NCBI GenBank assembly: GCA_018695965.1
Contig: JABHQB010000134.1
Span: 1-16,918, forward strand
DNA: 16,918 bases
From: Flavobacteriales bacterium
GTDB lineage: Bacteria; Bacteroidota; Bacteroidia; Flavobacteriales; BACL11
Direction of reading: 5' to 3'
This document shows, one piece after another, positions 6,559 to 14,458 of this stretch. The position numbers were made by a program, and so were the translations under genes. The first letter of the stretch is position 1, and every line of letters starts with the position of its first letter. A model generated the notes under the pieces. It was not told where the DNA came from, made no database searches, and worked only from the letters and a program-made list of their open reading frames with translations.

Positions 6559-9500
6559 ATGAAATTTATTACATTTCACAAACTAAGGAGACACTTCATT
6601 CTAGGAGTATTTTTAATATTTTCATTTTCCTCTTTTTCTCAAAAAACAACTTCTTTTTCTGAAGAAACTAACACCTTCTTATCTGAGTTAGACATCTTTC
6701 TTAGTCAAACAAAAAATGACGAATTAAAACAGATTTCAAAGAAAATATCAAAGAGTTTTGATAAAGGAGAGATATCCTCTCCCAACCAGAAGAGTATTAG
6801 AAACATCTCTAACCTGATGTTAGATAAGAAGATGAAGGCTACTCCTTATTTTAGAGATTTTTTAAGTGTTGTGATTCAGTTGAAAGATGATGAAATAAAT
6901 AAATCAAAACTTTCAGATTGGCTTACTGTTTCTGAAAATATTGTTCTAAATTTTTCTTCTCGTCAATTATTAAAATATTGTGAATTCTCTTCTTCTTTTT
7001 TGTCTGCAAAAACACTCAGGAATAGTAAGTCAGTTAAGTGGCATGCCGATTGCAATACTTTTTATTTTAAAGATAATAATGGAGTTCCATATGTTCATTT
7101 TATTTCTGAAATTGATTTGAGTTGTAGTAATAGAAATGGTTCTTTTCAGATTTCTGATACGAAAGGAAAATATTGGATTCAGAACAATAAATTTGAAGGA
7201 ATTGGAGGTAGGGTTGATTGGAAAGATAGGGGGTGGTCTTCAGATTCTGTTTATGCGAATTTATCAATTTTTTCCATTGATGTAAAAGAATCTCAGTTTA
7301 AGGCAGATTCAGTTCACTTTTATAATAATAAATCATTTTCTTTTCCTGTAATTGGAGAGTTTTTAAATAAAGCTGTTTCAGGAAGTTCTGCAGAACATTA
7401 TCCTGTTTTTAAATCATATAAAAAAGATATTGTACTTTATAATATTTTGCCAGATGTAGATTATAAAGGAGGATATACTTTAAGAGGAAAAGATTTTATT
7501 GCAGATGGAATAGGCGACGCTTCTGCTAGAATAATTATTAATAAAAATGGAAAGAAAATTTTAGTTGCAAATTCCGCTCGTTTTAGCATTAAAAAGAATA
7601 TTATTTACTCAGAGTCAGCTGCTATTAAATTGTATTTTGATGAGGATTCTATGTATCATCCTTCCTTACAATTCACGTACAGTCAATCTGAAAGAAAACT
7701 AAAACTTTATAGAGATAAAAAAGGAGTTTCTGGAGCTCCAATTTATAATAGTTATCATCAATTAACAATAGATGCAGAATTGATAGAATGGCAAATAGAT
7801 GAAGAGAATATCTTACTTGGTTCATTGCCATCAACTTCTGTTTCAAATGTAAATTTTGAATCTATTGCATCCTATAATGATGAGTTGTATCATTCGTTAA
7901 GAGGTATTGATAAAGTAAATCCATTAATGAGAGTTAGTAATTTTGTAAAGAGTTCTGGAACTACTAATTTTTCATCTGCAGAATTTGCTGATTATGCAGG
8001 ATATCCATTACATCAGATTGAGCCATATTTAATGAATTTATCAAATAAAGGATTTTTGTTTTATGATGTATATACAAATAGAGCTGAAGTACAAGAGAAA
8101 CTGTATAATTACATAAATTCCAGACTTCAACTTGCGGATTATGATGTTATTCGTTTTAAGTCAGAAGTTACAGATATTTTAGGTGATAATATGATTGTAC
8201 ATTCAAGATTAAATATATCTACAAAAGATCTAAATATTAATGGAGTAGAATCTATTGATTTGAGTAATACTCGGCAGGTTTATATTAAACCATATAATAG
8301 AAATATTAAGGTGAAAAAGAATAGAGATTTTGATTTTTCTGGAAGAGTTTCTGTAGGTAATGAAAGGTTTGTTTTATATGGGAAAGATTTTAATTTTAAG
8401 TATGATGATTTTAGAATTGACTTGAAACAAATTGATTCTGTGCAACTTTCAGTGCCTATAGAACCTTATCAGTTTGATAAATATGGAGAGAAAAGATTAG
8501 TAAGAATACAAACAGTTATTCAATCAGTTACAGGTGATTTAAGAATTGATGAGCCAACAAATAAATCTGGAATCAGAAAAGATAGTTTTCCACAATTCCC
8601 AATTTTTAAGAGTTTTGATGATTCTTATGCATATTACGACAAACCATCAATTTTTGGAGGAGTGTATAATCGAGAAAATTTCTCTTTTCATTTAGACACT
8701 TTTGAGATTGATAGTTTGGAAAGTTTTGATGGTAAAGGACTAAGATTTCCTGGTACTTTTGAATCTGCAAATATATTTCCAATATTTCAGGATACTCTTA
8801 CTATGATGAGAGATTATTCTTTAGGGTTTAAAACTATAACCCCTAGTGAAGGGTATGAAATGTATGGTGGGAGATCTAAGTATTTTAACGAGATATCTCT
8901 GAGTAACGAAGGTCTTACAGGAAGCGGTAATTTTGAATATTTAAATTCAAGAACAAAATCTAAAGAGATTTATTTCTTTCCAGATTCTACTGCATTATTT
9001 ACACAGGATTTCTTGCTAACTAAAGTAGAAATTGGAATTGAATTTCCACAAGTTGATAACACGGAAGCTTTTGGACTTTATCAGCCTTATAACGACATAT
9101 ACAAAGTAAGTAAGATGCAAACAGCATTTAATTTTTATAATAATCTGGCTAGTTTTGATGGGAATGTTGTATTAAGACCTACAGGATTAACAGGAGAAGG
9201 AGCTATGTCGTTAGAAAATTTAGAAATGGCGTCAGAATTGTTTTCTTATAATGCAAATTGGTTTGCGGCAGATACTGCTAATTTAACAGGATTTACCGAG
9301 CAAAAAGAAATTTCTTTTAAGGCTAATAATTTAAAAACACATATTGATTTAAAGGATAGAACTGGTGATTTCTTTTCTAATGGAGAAGGATCTAGCCTAG
9401 AACTTCTAGCAAATCAATATATTTGTTATGTTGATAAATTTCATTGGGGTATGGATGAAGAATTATTAACATTAGGAGATTTAGATGAAAATTTAATAGG

Positions 9501-11025
9501 ATCAAAATTTGTGTCTATACACCCTAAACAAGATTCTCTTTCCTTTATTGCCAAAACATCTACTTTTAATATAAAAGATAATATCATAAGTGTACAAGGA
9601 GTAAACGAGATATTGGTCGCAGACGCTGCTATTTATCCTTCTAATGAAGGTTTTGTTGTAGAGAAAAATGCGTTCATTCCTACCATTACATCTTCCAGAA
9701 TTTTAGCAAATACTGCTACAAAATATCATGAATTTACTAATGCAAGCGTGAATATTAATGGAGGTAATAAATACACCGCTAGCGGAGATTATACTTATAA
9801 AGATGTAAATGGAAAGGATAAATTTATTTTCTTTAATGAAATTTCTGTAAACGAAGCAGATTCTACTATTGCTGTTGGAGCAGTTGGGAATAATGAAGTT
9901 TTTAATATTGGATCCAAGTTTATTTTTAAAGGAGATGTGAATTTAGGTGCATCAAATAGGTTATTAACTTTTGATGGATTCTTTAAAATAGACAATAAAT
10001 GTGATCTCATTTCAGAAGAATGGGTAGGATTTAAATCAGAGATAAATCCAAAACTAATCAAGTTTAAACTGGATACTTTACTAAGAAATGATGAAGGAGA
10101 TAAGTTGTCATCAGGAATCCTGATGAACTTGGAGTCTCCTCATATGTACACTTCATTTTTAAGTCTGAAAGAAAGACCAATTGATGTTGAAATAATTTCT
10201 GCAAATACGTATTTGAGTTATGATAAAAAAACTTCATCTTTTGTGATACAAGGTGAAGATTTTCTGTCTAACATCTTTACAATAAATGAAAATACTTGCA
10301 AGTCAAATGCAGAAGGGGTGATTGATTTAAATATGGATTTTGGTCAGCTAAAGATGAAGAGTATTGGTTTTGTTAATAGAGATGAAGAAAACAATAAAAC
10401 GGAGCTACGTATGTTCTTAATCTTAGATTTTATGTTCAATAAGGACGCTCTTTCATTAATGGCAGAGGACATCTTTGAATCATCTTCAGGAATCGGTTTT
10501 CTTTTTGAAGAATTCTATAGTAAAACTCTTGCCAGAATAGTTGGAAAAGCAAGATCTGAGGAATTAATAATGGATGTTGAAGCATTGGATGAATTTAAAG
10601 ATCTCCCGAAAGAACTTGATAAAACAATAACTTTTACGGATATTACTTTAGTGTGGAGCGACAAACATCAAGCATATATAAGTAAGGGTAAGATTGGTGT
10701 AGGTAATATTTACCAAAATCAATTAAATACAGTAATGGATGGATGGGTAAGGTTAAGTAAAAAAGATGGTATGGATGTGTTAACTATATTATTAAAGACT
10801 GAGCTTGGTAATATTTATTTCTTTGAATATGAGAACAATGTAATGAGATCTTATAGGAGACAATCTAAACCAGGTCCAAATGACTTTAACAATTTACTAA
10901 TTGATATGAAACCTAAAAAAAGAAGAGCAGAAGAAGGTAAAGGAGAACCTCCTTACATATTTAGGTGTTGTTATGATGAGGAAAGAATGGAGGACTTTGA
11001 AAGGGAAATGAGAAAAATAGATTAA
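6559..11025 (+). CDS. Giant exported protein of unknown function (1488 residues)
   Basis: The ATG directly follows an in-frame TAA, so the start is fixed. Residues 1-28 form a signal peptide: a basic KLRRH stretch, a hydrophobic core, then SFSSFSQ. No lipobox Cys, no C-terminal sorting domain and no later membrane helix are seen, so the product is probably periplasmic or outer-membrane associated. Most of the chain is predicted beta-rich by its alternating pattern, with many short GxG/aromatic strands such as FDFSGRVSVGN (about 590), GLTGSGNFEYL (about 785) and GLTGEGAMSLENL (about 875). A different, helical segment lies near 470-515 (AEFADYAGYPLHQIEPYL, then NRAEVQEKLYNYI), resembling a winged-helix or peptide-binding module. 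The C-terminus is charged (KPKKRRAEEGKGE). I recognise no named family; similar large exported proteins occur in Bacteroidetes. It lies 23 bp upstream of plsY and may be co-transcribed with it. Confidence 0.85.
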   Translation: MKFITFHKLRRHFILGVFLIFSFSSFSQKTTSFSEETNTFLSELDIFLSQTKNDELKQISKKISKSFDKGEISSPNQKSIRNISNLMLDKKMKATPYFRDFLSVVIQLKDDEINKSKLSDWLTVSENIVLNFSSRQLLKYCEFSSSFLSAKTLRNSKSVKWHADCNTFYFKDNNGVPYVHFISEIDLSCSNRNGSFQISDTKGKYWIQNNKFEGIGGRVDWKDRGWSSDSVYANLSIFSIDVKESQFKADSVHFYNNKSFSFPVIGEFLNKAVSGSSAEHYPVFKSYKKDIVLYNILPDVDYKGGYTLRGKDFIADGIGDASARIIINKNGKKILVANSARFSIKKNIIYSESAAIKLYFDEDSMYHPSLQFTYSQSERKLKLYRDKKGVSGAPIYNSYHQLTIDAELIEWQIDEENILLGSLPSTSVSNVNFESIASYNDELYHSLRGIDKVNPLMRVSNFVKSSGTTNFSSAEFADYAGYPLHQIEPYLMNLSNKGFLFYDVYTNRAEVQEKLYNYINSRLQLADYDVIRFKSEVTDILGDNMIVHSRLNISTKDLNINGVESIDLSNTRQVYIKPYNRNIKVKKNRDFDFSGRVSVGNERFVLYGKDFNFKYDDFRIDLKQIDSVQLSVPIEPYQFDKYGEKRLVRIQTVIQSVTGDLRIDEPTNKSGIRKDSFPQFPIFKSFDDSYAYYDKPSIFGGVYNRENFSFHLDTFEIDSLESFDGKGLRFPGTFESANIFPIFQDTLTMMRDYSLGFKTITPSEGYEMYGGRSKYFNEISLSNEGLTGSGNFEYLNSRTKSKEIYFFPDSTALFTQDFLLTKVEIGIEFPQVDNTEAFGLYQPYNDIYKVSKMQTAFNFYNNLASFDGNVVLRPTGLTGEGAMSLENLEMASELFSYNANWFAADTANLTGFTEQKEISFKANNLKTHIDLKDRTGDFFSNGEGSSLELLANQYICYVDKFHWGMDEELLTLGDLDENLIGSKFVSIHPKQDSLSFIAKTSTFNIKDNIISVQGVNEILVADAAIYPSNEGFVVEKNAFIPTITSSRILANTATKYHEFTNASVNINGGNKYTASGDYTYKDVNGKDKFIFFNEISVNEADSTIAVGAVGNNEVFNIGSKFIFKGDVNLGASNRLLTFDGFFKIDNKCDLISEEWVGFKSEINPKLIKFKLDTLLRNDEGDKLSSGILMNLESPHMYTSFLSLKERPIDVEIISANTYLSYDKKTSSFVIQGEDFLSNIFTINENTCKSNAEGVIDLNMDFGQLKMKSIGFVNRDEENNKTELRMFLILDFMFNKDALSLMAEDIFESSSGIGFLFEEFYSKTLARIVGKARSEELIMDVEALDEFKDLPKELDKTITFTDITLVWSDKHQAYISKGKIGVGNIYQNQLNTVMDGWVRLSKKDGMDVLTILLKTELGNIYFFEYENNVMRSYRRQSKPGPNDFNNLLIDMKPKKRRAEEGKGEPPYIFRCCYDEERMEDFEREMRKID

Positions 11026-11047
11026 TTGTTATATTCGCAAACTTAGA

Positions 11048-11698
11048 ATGTTAAATACAGAACATATATTATTTTTAATTTTAGCCTATTTTACAGGTTC
11101 TTTCCCATCAGCAGTTTGGGTAGGAAGAACTTTTTACAATAAAGATGTAAGAGAGTATGGAAGTGGAAATGCAGGAGCTACAAATACTTTCAGAGTCTTA
11201 GGAAAAGGGGCTGGTATTCCTGTATTGTTGATGGATATTTTTAAAGGTTGGATATCTGTAAATTATATTTATTTTATTACAGATGGATGTAATCCGTTCA
11301 TAGAAACAGTAACTTCTTCTCAGTTTGAAATTCAACTTGCTCTAGGGATTGCTGCAGTTATTGGTCATTTATTTCCAATCTATTCTGGTTTCAGAGGAGG
11401 AAAAGGAATTGCAACTCTTTTAGGTTTGTTAATTGGATTGAATCCAATAGCTGCAATTGCCTCAATTGTAGTTTTTCTAATTGTATTTTTAATTAGCAAA
11501 TATGTTTCCTTAGGTTCTATTTTAGCTTCTCTTGCATTTCCTTTTGTAGTTTTTATTATTTTAGATGAAAAAGATGTAAATGCATCTTTAGAACTGTTCT
11601 CAGTTTTTGTTCCAATTCTTACGTTAATAACTCATCAAAAAAATATTGAAAGATTGATTAGAGGTGAAGAGAATAAAGTTAAATTTGATAAAAAATAA
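11048..11698 (+). CDS. plsY: Acyl-phosphate:glycerol-3-phosphate acyltransferase PlsY
   Basis: Transfers an acyl chain from acyl-phosphate to glycerol 3-phosphate to make lysophosphatidic acid, the first step of membrane phospholipid synthesis; an inner-membrane protein. The 216 residues show the conserved PlsY blocks: YFTGSFPSAVWVGR (about 14-27), EYGSGNAGATNTFRVLGKG (about 38-56) and FRGGKGIATLLG (about 116-127), with several hydrophobic helices between them. Length is normal. It starts 23 bp after the giant exported protein and ends 6 bp before clpS, so the three are probably one transcript. The upstream gap contains TATATTCG (11030-11037), one base off a Bacteroidetes -7 element, so an extra promoter is possible. 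Confidence 0.96.
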   Translation: MLNTEHILFLILAYFTGSFPSAVWVGRTFYNKDVREYGSGNAGATNTFRVLGKGAGIPVLLMDIFKGWISVNYIYFITDGCNPFIETVTSSQFEIQLALGIAAVIGHLFPIYSGFRGGKGIATLLGLLIGLNPIAAIASIVVFLIVFLISKYVSLGSILASLAFPFVVFIILDEKDVNASLELFSVFVPILTLITHQKNIERLIRGEENKVKFDKK

Positions 11699-11704
11699 AT
11701 TATT

Positions 11705-11974
11705 ATGGAATACACACCAGAATTCTCCTCAAACAAAAATAAGACAAATATAAAAACTAAATCATTAATTTTATTAAATGATAATTTTAACGATTTTGAT
11801 TATGTAATTGATTGTTTAGTTTTGGTTTGTAATTTAACTCCTCTTCAATCTGAACAATTAGCGTATATTGCTCACTATAAAGGAAGGAGTATAATTAAGA
11901 GTGGTTCTTTTTTAGACATGATTAATTTTAAGAAAGATTTAACAATTTACGGACTAGAACTAGAGATAGAATAA
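11705..11974 (+). CDS. clpS: ATP-dependent Clp protease adaptor ClpS
   Basis: Small (89-residue) cytoplasmic adaptor that recognises N-end-rule substrates and delivers them to ClpA/ClpP. The core pattern fits: LILLNDNFNDFDYVIDCL (21-38), QSEQLAYIAHYKGR (48-61) and a final GLELEIE. Residues equivalent to the N-degron pocket of E. coli ClpS are present: N25 and D26 for N34 and D35, and H57 for H66. The next position, Asp in E. coli (D36), is Asn here (N27). The N-terminal 19 residues are polar and variable, as expected for the tail that enters ClpA. The ATG is 6 bp after plsY. In many Bacteroidetes clpS lies next to prmA and tpiA; here it is separated from tpiA by about 5.3 kb and no prmA is seen. 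Confidence 0.9.
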   Translation: MEYTPEFSSNKNKTNIKTKSLILLNDNFNDFDYVIDCLVLVCNLTPLQSEQLAYIAHYKGRSIIKSGSFLDMINFKKDLTIYGLELEIE

Positions 11975-12021
11975 TTTTAAATTCTTCCTACTTTCTCTAA
12001 AGGATATTTGTTTTCTATAGA

Positions 12022-12029
12022 TATATTTG
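12022..12029 (+). promoter_or_regulatory. -7 promoter element for tRNA-Arg
   Basis: TATATTTG matches the Bacteroidetes -7 consensus TAnnTTTG exactly. It ends 10 bases before the first base of the mature tRNA, giving a short 5' leader. A TTG at 12008-12010 is too close to serve as the -33 box, and none is seen at about 19 bp. Confidence 0.5.
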
Positions 12030-12039
12030 CAAAAATTTT

Positions 12040-12113
12040 GGCTCTGTAGCTTAATTGGATAGAGCACCTGACTACGGATCAGGAGGTTGGGGGTTCGACT
12101 CCCTCCAGAGTCA
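12040..12113 (+). tRNA. tRNA-Arg (anticodon ACG)
   Basis: The cloverleaf folds by eye. The acceptor stem is GGCTCTG with CAGAGTC (one G-U pair) and discriminator A at 12113. The anticodon stem is CCTGA with TCAGG around the loop CTACGGA, anticodon ACG at 12074-12076. The variable loop is AGGTT. The T-arm is GGGGG, TTCGACT, CCCTC with one G-U pair. A34 would be deaminated to inosine to read CGU, CGC and CGA. The 3' CCA is not encoded. A TAnnTTTG element precedes it and a strong hairpin follows. Confidence 0.97.
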
Positions 12114-12122
12114 CTTTTTATA

Positions 12123-12160
12123 AAAACAAGGACTTCTAGCATTTTAGAAGTCCTTGTTTT
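12123..12160. terminator. Perfect 16-bp inverted repeat, probable bidirectional terminator
   Basis: AAAACAAGGACTTCTA pairs exactly with TAGAAGTCCTTGTTTT across a six-base loop (12139-12144). The arms begin with A-tracts and end with T-tracts, so the transcript from either strand has a GC-containing hairpin followed by U residues. It sits 9 bp after tRNA-Arg and 25 bp from the end of the minus-strand lipoprotein gene, where a shared rho-independent terminator is expected. Confidence 0.85.
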
Positions 12161-12185
12161 AAGTAATAATCAATACAGTTGTATC

Positions 12186-12638
12186 TTAATAAGCAACGTC
12201 ATTTAATTTTTCTATAATTGACATCATTCTTTGCAAGTGATCAGGTCCAAAACCATCAGCAGTAGTTGCATTTGTAATTTTTTCTGTCCATTCCATACTT
12301 GATATCATCAAATCATTATAATCTTGCATAACTGACACATCAGTAGGGTCATCTTTCATTTTTTTCATTATAAATATAGTCTTATCTACGTAGTCTTCAT
12401 ATCCGTCTAGTAGTTCATCCCATTGTTTGCCATCTTCTTTATCTAATTCATCTATCCTATCATGTAGATCTTCAATTTCTTTTTCTAATTCATTAACCTT
12501 CTCATTATCGTCAGCACCTTTGTTGTCATCTTTTTCTGTTGTTGATTTATCTTTAGTATCAGCTTCCTAACCACATGAAGATAAAGTCAAAGCAAATACA
12601 AATAAAATTGCTGTTAGAATTGTTGTTAATTTTTTCAT
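12186..12638 (-). pseudogene. Lipoprotein gene interrupted by an in-frame amber codon
   Basis: From the ATG at 12638 the frame reads a textbook lipoprotein signal, MKKLTTILTAILFVFALTL then SSCG, with the lipobox Cys at codon 22. Codon 24 (plus strand 12567-12569) is TAG. Beyond it the same frame stays open for 126 codons to TAA. It encodes an acidic stretch rich in Lys, Asp and Glu, a likely coiled coil (KVNELEKEIEDLHDRIDELD, about codons 47-66) and a mixed helical C-terminal half ending KLNDVAY. CAG (Gln) to TAG would be a single change. The preserved downstream frame and protein-like composition point to recent loss, a sequence error, or read-through. A shorter product from the ATG at 12368 would be 60 residues with no export signal. 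Function is unknown; intact, it would be a small periplasm-facing lipoprotein. Confidence 0.75.
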
Positions 12639-12665
12639 AATTTTTAGTTTTAGTTAATGATTTCA

Positions 12666-12673
12666 CAAATATA
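12666..12673 (-). promoter_or_regulatory. -7 promoter element for the lipoprotein gene
   Basis: On the minus strand this reads TATATTTG, an exact TAnnTTTG match, ending 27 bases before the lipoprotein ATG at 12638. No TTG is seen at the usual -33 distance. An intact promoter argues that the interrupted gene is still transcribed. Confidence 0.45.
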
Positions 12674-12802
12674 GTTTTATTCCTTTTCGTGTTTTATTAG
12701 TGTAATGAAAACTCATTTTTTGCTTGTAAGAAATTAAAAATTAGATGTTAACAACCTTTCTAAAGCGGTAATAATCTGAAACAAGAAAATCTGTTTTAAT
12801 GT

Positions 12803-12810
12803 TAATTTTG
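12803..12810 (+). promoter_or_regulatory. -7 promoter element for the OmpA/CotH gene pair
   Basis: TAATTTTG matches TAnnTTTG and ends 25 bases before the ATG at 12836. It lies in the 197-bp divergent gap between the lipoprotein gene and the OmpA-family gene. No clear TTG box is found upstream. Apart from this and the minus-strand element, nothing else is recognised in the gap. Confidence 0.4.
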
Positions 12811-12835
12811 TATTAATCCTAAAATTTATTATATC

Positions 12836-14458
12836 ATGTGCAGATTATTCCTACTTCTTGTTTTTTCTTTTCAATTATCTATTTCCTATTCTCAAGATTC
12901 AGTTCTTATCTCAGACTCTATTTCGATTGATACACTATCACCATTATTAGAAAAGATAAATGAATATAAACTAAGGTATAAAGTAAATTGTGTTCAGGAT
13001 AAGATTACCGATAACCGGGGTAATGGATTTGAAGATCTATATGGAACCAGAAATTTTAGAGTTATTTTACATGGAGTAGCTTACAGAGGAGGAGGTAATA
13101 ATTATTATCATAGATCAGACAAGAGAAACAATAAAAACCCTCTACCAATGGATGGTCTGAATAATTTATTAGAAAACGGTTTCTCTACTTCAGTTTATCT
13201 ATATACAGAGAATTTTAAAACTGCTCCTCCTTTTTTGGTAAATGCAGAACATCCTGATACCTTAAAGTATTATCAATTAGGTGGAAATACCTCTTCATCA
13301 TTAGATAGTATTTTGATGTTTACTTATAACTCTATCATCAATAAAGATATCGGTCCAGTCTATTTACATTGTTGGAACGGATGGCATCAATCAGGTTTTG
13401 TGTCAGCAGTATTATTAAAGCAATTTTGCGATTTTAATACTGAGAGCAGTTTACATTATTGGGAAGATTGTGCAGATAATTGGACTAGAGGATATGATAG
13501 GATAAGAAATGCAATAAGAGATTTCCAGCCAATAGAGAAATATAAAATTTCTACAGAAATAAAAAATGAAATTTGCCCTTGTTATGAAGACGAACGTGCA
13601 AATGATGTAGTTGTTGAGAATAATAATGACGAATTAAAATCTTTAAAAATCAGTGTTTTATTCCCTTCAAACATTTCTGATTTACCACCTTCAGTATCTA
13701 CTTTTCTGGATGAATATGCAGCTATGTTAAAAGAAAATAATTACTTACATATTGAGATTGCTGGTCATACTGATGTAAAGGGAGAGAAATCTCAAAATTT
13801 ACTATTATCCGAGCAAAGAGCGAAAAGTGTTCAAGACTATCTAATTCTTCAAGGTGTTGATACATCTCAACTTTCTTATAAAGGTTTTGGAGAAGAGTTC
13901 CCTCTTAACGAATGTGTTGAAGGAGTATGGTGTACAGAAGAGAAGCATGCTAAAAACCGAAGAATTGAATTTAATATATCTAGCATTTCTTATCAGGTTA
14001 AATTCCAAAAGAATAGTACAATCATTAACCAAAAGGATAAATTAGTATTAAATGATATTCTTATGATTCTCAAATCAGAAGAAGGAATAAAGATAGAAAT
14101 AGGTGGGCATGCTGATAAAGGGACAGGCGATGATTTTGTTAATGATAATATTTCTCATCTCAGAGCAGAAAGAATTTACAATTACTTGAAAGATAAGGAA
14201 ATGGACATGACAAACATTACTTTTAAAGGGTATGGCTCCCGAATGGAAAAATATGGAAACGAAAGGGATAGAAGGATAGAGTTTAAAATATTAGAAAATA
14301 AGAGAAAAGAAATTTATGTTGTTAAGAAAGGAGATTACTTAAATAAAATCGCAAAACAATATGGACTAAAGGTTTTGGATATAAAAGAGTGGAATAATTT
14401 ATCTTCTGATCATCTGTCAATTGGAGATAAATTAATTTTATATAATTCAGATGAATAA
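12836..14458 (+). CDS. Exported tyrosine-phosphatase-like / double OmpA / LysM protein
   Basis: 540 residues, starting with a signal peptide (about 1-20, ending SISYSQ). Residues about 75-235 look like a dual-specificity-phosphatase-type domain: VAYRGGGNN (about 82-90), an L-x-x-L-x-x-x-G-F-S-T-S-V-Y-L stretch, and the P-loop-like YLHCWNGWHQSG with H178, C179, G182 and S186. The phosphate-binding Arg of the C-x5-R signature is Gln (Q185), so normal catalysis is doubtful. Two OmpA_C domains follow, at about 270-380 and 385-487. The first has IAGHTD, N-x-x-L-S-x-x-R-A and NRRIEF; the second has IGGHAD, LRAERIYNYL and DRRIEF. Both keep the Asp and Arg that bind diaminopimelate in peptidoglycan. 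A LysM domain (493-536, YVVKKGDYLNKIAKQYG) ends the protein. It is expected in the periplasm on the cell wall. Its stop overlaps the next gene by 8 nt. OmpA and LysM are confident; the phosphatase fold is inferred from motifs. Confidence 0.9.
   Translation: MCRLFLLLVFSFQLSISYSQDSVLISDSISIDTLSPLLEKINEYKLRYKVNCVQDKITDNRGNGFEDLYGTRNFRVILHGVAYRGGGNNYYHRSDKRNNKNPLPMDGLNNLLENGFSTSVYLYTENFKTAPPFLVNAEHPDTLKYYQLGGNTSSSLDSILMFTYNSIINKDIGPVYLHCWNGWHQSGFVSAVLLKQFCDFNTESSLHYWEDCADNWTRGYDRIRNAIRDFQPIEKYKISTEIKNEICPCYEDERANDVVVENNNDELKSLKISVLFPSNISDLPPSVSTFLDEYAAMLKENNYLHIEIAGHTDVKGEKSQNLLLSEQRAKSVQDYLILQGVDTSQLSYKGFGEEFPLNECVEGVWCTEEKHAKNRRIEFNISSISYQVKFQKNSTIINQKDKLVLNDILMILKSEEGIKIEIGGHADKGTGDDFVNDNISHLRAERIYNYLKDKEMDMTNITFKGYGSRMEKYGNERDRRIEFKILENKRKEIYVVKKGDYLNKIAKQYGLKVLDIKEWNNLSSDHLSIGDKLILYNSDE

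Noticed and set aside
12040..12113. tRNA-Arg as an attachment site for an integrated element
   Set aside because: No repeat of the tRNA 3' end, integrase or phage-type gene is found in the window.
11960..12142. Minus-strand 60-codon ORF
   Set aside because: It runs antisense across the tRNA-Arg; the G-x-S-R-T-P-N-like peptide is the usual artefact of translating a tRNA gene backwards.
12186..12368. A separate 60-residue gene starting at the ATG at 12368
   Set aside because: The same frame continues upstream to a clear lipoprotein signal, so it is treated as the 3' part of the amber-interrupted gene.
12186..12638. Genome-wide reassignment of TAG as a sense codon
   Set aside because: The minus-strand gene at the right edge appears to end in TAG, and no other gene in the window has an internal TAG.
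13841..14045. Short ORFs on both strands inside the OmpA-family gene
   Set aside because: Out-of-frame shadows of the first and second OmpA domains with no protein-like features.
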